Positions 58,725 to 64,000 of a stretch of DNA of 64,000 nt are shown here, one piece after another. How positions within the stretch are numbered: the stretch's first letter is position 1; each line of letters opens with the position of its first letter. Both the position numbers and the translations under genes were made by a program. The stretch comes from Pseudodesulfovibrio indicus (GTDB lineage: Bacteria; Desulfobacterota; Desulfovibrionia; Desulfovibrionales; Desulfovibrionaceae), in NCBI RefSeq assembly GCF_001563225.1, contig NZ_CP014206.1, positions 1,860,001-1,924,000 of the forward strand, given 5' to 3'. Below the pieces are notes generated by a model. That model made no database searches, had not been told where the DNA came from, and saw only the letters and a program-made list of their open reading frames with translations.

Positions 58725-59987
58725 ATGTCCAATATAGTGGTTTTCGGTTCCCAGTGGGGGGACGAAGGCAAAGGCAAGGTCGTCGACATGCTGGCCGAGA
58801 AGGCGGACGCCATCGTCCGTTTTCAGGGCGGCAACAACGCCGGGCATACCCTGGTGGTCGACGGCGAGCAGTGCATCCTGCACCTGATCCCCTCGGGCAT
58901 CCTGCATCCCGGCAAACAGTGCCTCATCGGCAACGGCGTGGTCCTGGACCCGTTCGTGTTCTGCATGGAGCTGGACAAGCTGGCGGCCAAGGGCGTGGAC
59001 GTCTCGCCCTCCCGCATGATGATCTCCAAGAAGACCCACGTCATCATGCCCTATCACTGTCTCATGGACGGCGCCCGCGAGTCCTCCAAGTCCGAGGACG
59101 GCAAGATCGGCACCACCGGTCGCGGCATCGGCCCCTGCTACGAGGACAAGATGAACCGCTGCGGCATCCGCGCCGGCGACTTCGCCGACCCGGAGCTGCT
59201 GCGCGACAAGATCGGCAAGGCCCTGGAGGAGAAGAACGTCCTGTTCAAGCACCTCTACGGCACCGACCCGCTGGACGCCGACGCGGTCTTCGCCGAGGTC
59301 ATGCCCGTGGCCGAGCGGCTGGTCCCGTACCTGGGCGACGTCTCGTCCGCCATCCAGGCTGCCGACTCCGTGCTCTTCGAGGGCGCGCAGGGCACCCACC
59401 TGGACATCGACCACGGCACCTACCCATTCGTGACCTCGTCCAACACGGTCACGGCCAACGCCGCCTCCGGCTCCGGCTGTTCCCCGCGCGAACTGGACCG
59501 CATCATCGCCATCGTCAAGGCGTACACCACCCGCGTGGGCAGCGGACCGTTCCCCACCGAACAGCTCAACGCCGACGGCGACTACCTGCAGTCTCAGGGT
59601 CACGAGTTCGGGGCCACCACCGGGCGCAAGCGCCGCTGCGGCTGGCTCGACCTGGTGGTGCTCAAGGAATCCGCCCGCCTCAACGGCCCCACCGAGCTTG
59701 CCATCACCAAGCTGGACGTCCTGTCCGGCCTGAAGGAGATCAAGCTCTGCACGGCCTACGAGTACAGGGGCGAGACCGTTTTCTACCCGCCCCAGGAGCA
59801 GAACGGCATGGCCCACGTCACGCCGGTCTACGAGACCCTGCCCGGCTGGGACGAGGACATCACCGGCGCGCGGAGCTGGGACGACCTGCCCGCCAACGCC
59901 GTGGCCTACCTGAAGCGGATCGAGGAGATCACCGGCGTCAAGATCGGTATCGTCTCGGTCGGCCCGGACCGGGTGCAGACCTTCTAG
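58725..59987 (+). CDS. purA: Adenylosuccinate synthetase
   Basis: 420 residues. [15 protein letters not shown] is the GTP P-loop; [48 protein letters not shown] and the C-terminal [13 protein letters not shown] are conserved. It joins IMP and Asp to make adenylosuccinate. AAGGAG lies before ATG 58725; an upstream in-frame ATG at 58674 is not used. It works downstream of the two PurH half-enzymes in this window. Confidence 0.98.
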   Translation: MSNIVVFGSQWGDEGKGKVVDMLAEKADAIVRFQGGNNAGHTLVVDGEQCILHLIPSGILHPGKQCLIGNGVVLDPFVFCMELDKLAAKGVDVSPSRMMISKKTHVIMPYHCLMDGARESSKSEDGKIGTTGRGIGPCYEDKMNRCGIRAGDFADPELLRDKIGKALEEKNVLFKHLYGTDPLDADAVFAEVMPVAERLVPYLGDVSSAIQAADSVLFEGAQGTHLDIDHGTYPFVTSSNTVTANAASGSGCSPRELDRIIAIVKAYTTRVGSGPFPTEQLNADGDYLQSQGHEFGATTGRKRRCGWLDLVVLKESARLNGPTELAITKLDVLSGLKEIKLCTAYEYRGETVFYPPQEQNGMAHVTPVYETLPGWDEDITGARSWDDLPANAVAYLKRIEEITGVKIGIVSVGPDRVQTF

Positions 59988-59999
59988 GGGCGTGCGGAA

Positions 60000-60839
60000 A
60001 TGACGTTGCAAGGTGACCCGCTGGCCGCGCTGCGCGGCCAGGAACATGCGGTCAAGCGCCTGAACGCCATTGCCGCCGACCCGCCTCAATCCATCGTTAT
60101 CGAAGGGGGTGACGCGGAAGCCCGCGTCGCCCTCTCGCTCTATTGGGCCATGCGCCTCAACTGCGAGTCCGGGTCTATCCCGTGCGGGCAGTGCACGGCC
60201 TGCCGCCAGATCGCGGACCTGGCCTTCAACGACCTGCTCTTTTTCGACGGTCGCGAGGGTTTGATCAAGGTGGACTCCGTGCGCGAGAAGCGGTCCACCT
60301 GGGGCCAGCCGCCTCACGGCGACGGCTACCGCGTGACCATCTTCGCCGAGGCCCAGATGTTCATGACCGAGGCGGCCAACGCCCTGCTCAAGTCCCTTGA
60401 GGAGCCGAGGCCGGGCAACGTCTTCATCCTGGCCGCGCCCCAGCGCGAGCGGCTGCTGGAGACCCTGGTCTCCCGTTCCTGGGTGGTCACCCTGGCCTGG
60501 CCGGACGTGCGCGAGAATTCGCCCGAGATCACGGAATGGACCACGGCCATGGCCCACTTCTGGCAGACCCGGCGCGGCTGGTTCGAGCGCACCTCGGCGA
60601 GGGGGGCGGTGGACCGTCACCTGGCCATGGAAGTGGTGCTCGGCATGCAGCGCGAGCTGCGCCTGGCCCTGTCCGGGGCCTGCGCCACGCCGCTCTCGTC
60701 CAAACTGGCAGGAACCTACGGCCCGCAAGGGTTGCGCAGGCTCGGCCTGGTCCTGGAGCAGGCCCAGGACGCCCTCAATACCCAGGTCCCGGTGAACCCG
60801 GCCATGGTCCTGGACTGGGTCGCCACGCGCATGGTGTGA
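60000..60839 (+). CDS. holB: DNA polymerase III delta' subunit
   Basis: 279 residues. The zinc module CGQCTACRQI and NALLKSLEEPRPGNVFILAAP with sensor-1 are typical of the clamp-loader delta' subunit. Walker A is degenerate (EGGDAEARVA), as expected because delta' does not hydrolyse ATP. It starts 12 bp after purA and overlaps the next start (GTGA). Confidence 0.9.
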   Translation: MTLQGDPLAALRGQEHAVKRLNAIAADPPQSIVIEGGDAEARVALSLYWAMRLNCESGSIPCGQCTACRQIADLAFNDLLFFDGREGLIKVDSVREKRSTWGQPPHGDGYRVTIFAEAQMFMTEAANALLKSLEEPRPGNVFILAAPQRERLLETLVSRSWVVTLAWPDVRENSPEITEWTTAMAHFWQTRRGWFERTSARGAVDRHLAMEVVLGMQRELRLALSGACATPLSSKLAGTYGPQGLRRLGLVLEQAQDALNTQVPVNPAMVLDWVATRMV

Positions 60840-61321
60840 CCGTGCGTATCCTGCCCTACGACAATCACGACACCGACCCCATCGTCGAGTTGATCACCGG
60901 CATCCAGATCGCGGAATTCGGGGTCGCCACCTCCGCCGAAAAACAGCCCGACCTGCGGGACATCCCCGGCTATTACCAGTCCGGCGCGGACAATTTCTGG
61001 CTCGCCTTCGAAGGGGACGAACTCATCGGGACCATCGCCCTCAAGGACGCGGGCGACGGCGTCTGCGCCCTGCGCAAGATGTTCGTCAGGCGCGAGTATC
61101 GCGGCAAGGGGCGGGGCGTGGCCGCGGGCCTCATGCAGACCCTGCTCGACTGGGCCGGGGAGCGCGGCGTGGCCGAGATCTATCTCGGCACCGTGGACGT
61201 GTACCACGCGGCCCACCGGTTCTACGAGAAGAGCGGCTTCACCGAGGTGTCCCGCCACGAGGTCCCTGTCTCGGTCCCGCTCATGGACGTGGACGTCAAA
61301 TATTATCGCTACCGTTTCTAG
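60836..61321 (+). CDS. GNAT-family N-acetyltransferase
   Basis: 161 residues. FVRREYRGKGRGVAAGLMQTL is the acetyl-CoA pyrophosphate loop (R/Q-x-x-G-x-G/A) and IYLGTVDVYHAAHRFYEKSGFTEV the conserved last strand and helix. The substrate is not evident. The start is taken as GTG 60836, overlapping the holB stop; GTG 60842 is an alternative giving two fewer residues. Confidence 0.9.
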   Translation: MTVRILPYDNHDTDPIVELITGIQIAEFGVATSAEKQPDLRDIPGYYQSGADNFWLAFEGDELIGTIALKDAGDGVCALRKMFVRREYRGKGRGVAAGLMQTLLDWAGERGVAEIYLGTVDVYHAAHRFYEKSGFTEVSRHEVPVSVPLMDVDVKYYRYRF

Positions 61322-61348
61322 GTCTGAGCGCCAGGCGGCCCGGAAAGG

Positions 61349-61390
61349 AAAACGCCCGGATCGGCATGTTGCCGGTCCGGGCGTTTTTTT
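61349..61390. terminator. Terminator between the GNAT and NhaC-type genes
   Basis: AAAACGCCCGGATCGGC (61349-61365) and GCCGGTCCGGGCGTTTT (61371-61387) pair with one mismatch, with T runs on both strands. Confidence 0.93.
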
Positions 61391-61409
61391 GCGGTTTTCG
61401 GAATGGAGG

Positions 61410-63095
61410 CTAGGCGTCGACCTTCTTGCCCGCGAAGCGGATGACCAGGGCCGTGGCCAGGATGCCGACGGGCAGGGTCAGGGTCACGGGCAGGCCGAGA
61501 CCGGCGGGCAGGTAGCCCGTGACGATGGCCAGCCCGGCCACGGTCACGGCGTAGGTCAGCTGGGTGCGCACGTGGTCGATGTGGTCGCAGCCCGCGCCCA
61601 TGGACGACAGGATGGTGGTGTCCGAGATGGGCGAGCAGTGGTCGCCGAAGATGGCGCCGGTCAGGACCGAGCCGACGGACAGGACCACGAATTCCGGGTC
61701 CGGGTTCAGGGCGAAGGCCAGGGGAATGGCCAGGGGCATGAGGATGCCCATGGTTCCGTAGGAGGTGCCCGTGGCGAACGAGATCACCGAGCCGAGGATG
61801 AAGATGATGGACGGCAGCAGGTAGGCGGGCAGGGAGTCGGACAGCGCGCCCACCAGGTAGTTGGCCGTGCCCAGCTCCTTCATGACCCCGGACAGGGACC
61901 AGGCCAGGAGCAGGATAACCGCCGTGATGTTCATGGATTTGATGCCGGTGACGAAGGTCTCGATAGCCTCCTTGATGGGCATGATCTTTCGGGTCACCGC
62001 CATGGCGATGGCCACCAGCGAGGCGAGCAGGGCGGCCTGGAACAGGACCACCGAGGCGTCCGACGCGCCGAAGCAGGTGCGCATGGAGGCGAAGCTCAGG
62101 GGCGAGGCGTTGATGGCGGCCAGCACGGCCTCGTCATCGATGGCCGAGTAGCCGTTGAAGTAGAAGCCGAGGAAGGCGGCGACCATCAGCGTGCCGATGG
62201 GCAGGATGGCGCTCCACACGGACGGCCGCACATGGGCCGCCGGTTCCAGGCTGGTGGCCTCTTCGGCGGCCATGGGCACCGCGTTGTCGCCCAGCACCTT
62301 GCCCTCGTTCCGGGCGCGCATCTCGGCCTGGTACATGGGGCCGAAATCGCGCTTGAGCCATACGGCCAGCAGGATGAAGAGCAGGATGTAGATGTTGTAG
62401 AATCGGTAGGGGATGGTCTGGACGAAGATGCCGTAGGCGTTGCCGGTGATCCCGATGGCCTGGTAGCCGTCGCGGATCAGGCCGACCTCGTAGGCCACCC
62501 AGGTGGAGATGAGGGCGATGCCCGCGATGGGCGCGGCCGTGGCGTCGATGATGAAGGCCAGCTTCTCGCGGGACACGCGCAGCCGGTCCGTGACCGGGCG
62601 CATGATCGGGCCCACGGTCAGGGAGTTGGCGTAGTCGTCGAAGAAGATGAACAGACCCATGACCCAGGCGGCCAGCTGGGAGGAGCGGGGCGTCCTCGCC
62701 CAGCGGGCGATGGCCCCGGCGATGGCCTGCGCGCCGCCCATCTTGGAGATCAGGGCGATCAGGCCGCCGATGGCCAGGACCTGGAGCACGATGCCCGCAT
62801 CCCAGGGGTCGGCCAGGGATTCCAGGACCTTGCCGGACAGGTGCAGGAATCCGCCGATCATGGCGTGGTACACGTCCCAGCCTTCCAGTTCGAGCATGAA
62901 GCAACCGGAGAATACGCCGATGAACAGGGACAGGACCACGTTCTTGCTGGCAAACGCCAGGGCGATGGCGAGCAGGGGCGGGATCAGGGTGAGCATGCCG
63001 AGGTCGCGGACGTTCTCGGCGGCCGAGGCCAGGGCCGGTGCGGGCAACAGCAGAGCCGCCAGCAGGGCGGCCGGAATGAGAAGAGGTGAGCGCAT
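61410..63095 (-). CDS. NhaC-type Na+/H+ (or organic acid) antiporter
   Basis: 561 residues with ~12 membrane helices. FFDDYANSLTVGP and GDHCSPISDTTILSSMGAGCDHIDHVRTQL are the NhaC-superfamily signatures. The N-terminus (MRSPLLIPAALLAALLLPAPALASA) resembles a cleavable signal. In sulfate reducers such proteins exchange Na+ for H+ or take up lactate or malate; the substrate is unproven. ATG 63095 has AAAGGG upstream. A palindromic leader lies between its promoter and start. Confidence 0.9.
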   Translation of the reverse strand: MRSPLLIPAALLAALLLPAPALASAAENVRDLGMLTLIPPLLAIALAFASKNVVLSLFIGVFSGCFMLELEGWDVYHAMIGGFLHLSGKVLESLADPWDAGIVLQVLAIGGLIALISKMGGAQAIAGAIARWARTPRSSQLAAWVMGLFIFFDDYANSLTVGPIMRPVTDRLRVSREKLAFIIDATAAPIAGIALISTWVAYEVGLIRDGYQAIGITGNAYGIFVQTIPYRFYNIYILLFILLAVWLKRDFGPMYQAEMRARNEGKVLGDNAVPMAAEEATSLEPAAHVRPSVWSAILPIGTLMVAAFLGFYFNGYSAIDDEAVLAAINASPLSFASMRTCFGASDASVVLFQAALLASLVAIAMAVTRKIMPIKEAIETFVTGIKSMNITAVILLLAWSLSGVMKELGTANYLVGALSDSLPAYLLPSIIFILGSVISFATGTSYGTMGILMPLAIPLAFALNPDPEFVVLSVGSVLTGAIFGDHCSPISDTTILSSMGAGCDHIDHVRTQLTYAVTVAGLAIVTGYLPAGLGLPVTLTLPVGILATALVIRFAGKKVDA

Positions 63096-63144
63096 GAAGT
63101 TCCCTTTGAAATTTGGTCTTTGAAACGGTGAAGCGTCGGAAAAA

Positions 63145-63173
63145 GCGCAAGAATACAAAATTGTATGCTGCGC
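63145..63173. promoter_or_regulatory. Palindromic operator-like site in the leader of the NhaC-type gene
   Basis: ATACAA-AA-TTGTAT (63153-63166) is flanked by GCGCA (63145-63149) and TGCGC (63169-63173). It lies about 15-36 bp past the likely transcription start, a typical place for a repressor operator. Confidence 0.5.
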
Positions 63174-63187
63174 CTGCGGGGAGCTGA

Positions 63188-63214
63188 CTTATAACATTCT
63201 ACTGGGTTTGTCGA
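63188..63214 (-). promoter_or_regulatory. Possible promoter for the NhaC-type gene
   Basis: On the - strand TCGACA (63214-63209) is followed after 15 bp by TATAAG (63193-63188), about 93 bp before the ATG. Each is five of six to consensus. Confidence 0.5.
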
Positions 63215-63266
63215 TAAAAAGTACCGGCTCCCCGATGAGTGGATTGCCAAAAAGGGAAAATGCGGA

Positions 63267-63590
63267 TCAGGGTTCGGGAAAGACGCTTTCGCGCAGGACC
63301 TTGCAGACCCGCGTGGTGAAGTTCCGGTACCAGTCGGCGCGCCCGCGCGCCTGGGCGGCCAGGTGTTCCGGGTGGTCGCGCCACGCCCGGATGGCGTCCA
63401 GGCTCTCCCAGTAGGACACGGTGACGCCCACCTCTTCGCGGGCGGACTCCACGCCCAGGAAACCGGGCATGGACCGGGCCAGTTCGAGCATGCGGGTCGC
63501 TGCCTCCGCATACCCGTTGTCGCCGTCGGTGCGCACCGAGGTGAAGATGACGGCGTAACAGCCGTCTAGGCCAGGACGATTCTCTTGCAT
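63267..63590 (-). CDS. Antibiotic biosynthesis monooxygenase (ABM)-domain protein
   Basis: 107 residues with the dimeric alpha/beta barrel pattern: YAVIFTSVRTDGDNGYAEAATRMLELARSMPGFLG then VTVSYWESLDAIRAWRDHPEH. Members act as cofactor-less monooxygenases or heme-related enzymes; no specific substrate is implied. ATG 63590 is preceded by AAAGGATCG and overlaps the stop of the upstream gene by 25 bp. Confidence 0.88.
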   Translation of the reverse strand: MQENRPGLDGCYAVIFTSVRTDGDNGYAEAATRMLELARSMPGFLGVESAREEVGVTVSYWESLDAIRAWRDHPEHLAAQARGRADWYRNFTTRVCKVLRESVFPEP

Positions 63591-64000
63591 TGCGATCCTT
63601 TGGGTACGAACTGGGCCATCCGGGGTGGTTCGGGGACGGGCTGTTCGAGTTTTTCGGACAGGAACAGGGACGGATTGCGCTCGAACAGCTGGCCGGGCCG
63701 GGTGAAGGTCCGGCAGAACATCTCGCCCCAATTGGTGGCGTAGACGACCGCCGCCTGTTCGATGCGCACGGTGTCCGAGGGGGCGGTCAGGTTGAGGACG
63801 AAAAAGGCGCTGGTCACCCGCTCCGGTTGCAGCCCCTCGTTGATGTCCCGCTCGAAGGTCTGCTCGAAGGGGAAGAATTCGTTCAGCGCGCCCATGAATT
63901 TCTGGAGGTCGGCCAGGGCGATGGGCGCGATGGACCGGTCCGCCTGGAGCAGGCTCTTGGGATTGTAGATGCGGTTGGCCAGCAGCCAGGCGAGCAGGTG
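63566..64000 (-). CDS. C-terminal end of a larger protein, possibly class I adenylate cyclase (5' partial)
   Basis: The frame runs unbroken from the window edge to TAG 63568-63566, giving the last ~144 residues: LLAWLLANRIYNPKSLL, ALNEFFPFEQTFERDINEG, SAFFVLNLTAPSD, and VVYATNWGEMFCRTFTRPG. The end is Pro-rich and basic. The NWGEMFCRTF segment and spacing recall the regulatory C-terminus of CyaA-type class I adenylate cyclases, but the match is weak and the catalytic region is outside the window. It overlaps the ABM gene by 25 bp, so they are coupled. Confidence 0.5.
   Translation of the reverse strand, partial: HLLAWLLANRIYNPKSLLQADRSIAPIALADLQKFMGALNEFFPFEQTFERDINEGLQPERVTSAFFVLNLTAPSDTVRIEQAAVVYATNWGEMFCRTFTRPGQLFERNPSLFLSEKLEQPVPEPPRMAQFVPKGSQCKRIVLA

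Noticed and set aside
60070..60130. Loss of Walker A in HolB as a defect
   Set aside because: Degenerate ATP-binding loops are normal for the delta' subunit.
1..64000. CRISPR arrays, prophage or insertion sequences
   Set aside because: No regularly spaced direct repeats, integrase, transposase or phage structural genes were seen on either strand.

Overview
The window is a GC-rich, densely packed stretch of bacterial chromosome. It most resembles a sulfate-reducing Desulfovibrionales member of the Desulfovibrio / Pseudodesulfovibrio kind. The pointers are a ferredoxin in which Asp replaces one cluster cysteine (the D. africanus ferredoxin III pattern), a very large FAD/Fe-S dehydrogenase of the lactate / 2-hydroxyacid class, a MoeA fused to a periplasmic-binding-protein-like domain, a PurH split into two genes, an isolated hypF, and two methyl-accepting chemotaxis proteins. 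I saw no phage, transposase, plasmid functions, CRISPR array or rRNA operon. Most of it is core genome.

Layout. 1-3280 (+): end of a glycosyltransferase, then an overlapping unit of RidA, a threonine-synthase-like PLP enzyme and signal peptidase I. 3285-9841 (-): an exported Ppx/GppA-like protein, mltG, ruvX, a hotdog thioesterase and the 1174-residue FAD/Fe-S dehydrogenase. 10251-15066 (+): a class V aminotransferase with serA (serine synthesis) and a chemoreceptor with an HBM-like sensor. 15142-19137 (-): an exported DUF3298 protein, hypF and a DUF362 protein. 19216-21850 (+): a twin-ATPase ABC protein, an RRM protein, a small Lys-rich protein with an apparent frameshift and a cold-shock protein. 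21934-25299 (-): MoeA-PBP fusion and an M29 aminopeptidase. 25593-28667 (+): ferredoxin III, then YkgJ-type Cys-cluster protein, an unknown protein, a TPR protein and a HEAT-like protein. 28735-29885 (-): a VOC protein and an NYN-LOTUS protein.

30039-39903 (+): tRNA-Val(GAC), then the classical translation operon thrS-infC-rpmI-rplT-pheS-pheT, a MerR-like regulator and an AsmA protein. infC appears to start at an AUA codon inside the end of thrS, and pheS and pheT are separated by a 26-bp perfect hairpin. 39900-45911 (-): flagellar basal-body operon flgB-flgC-fliE-fliF-fliG-fliH-fliI behind a sigma-54-type promoter. 46362-49810 (+): a TPR protein with its own near-consensus sigma-54 site, the IMP cyclohydrolase half of PurH, and an HflX with a long N-terminal domain. 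49807-54406 (-): a PnuC-like membrane protein, a CDF metal transporter, plsY and an RNB ribonuclease. 54497-61321: SemiSWEET (+), the AICAR transformylase half of PurH (-), then on + a Cache chemoreceptor, a small unknown protein, purA, holB and a GNAT acetyltransferase. 61410-64000 (-): an NhaC-type antiporter, an ABM-domain monooxygenase and the end of a gene that may be a class I adenylate cyclase.

The most unusual observations are the exported Ppx/GppA-like protein with altered active-site motifs, the frame change in an A-rich run of the small Lys-rich protein, the pheS/pheT hairpin and two other structured intergenic elements, the infC AUA start, the paired sigma-54 sites around flgB, the JAMM-like core in the HflX N-domain, and the split PurH. 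All function calls rest on reading the sequence; no database search was run.
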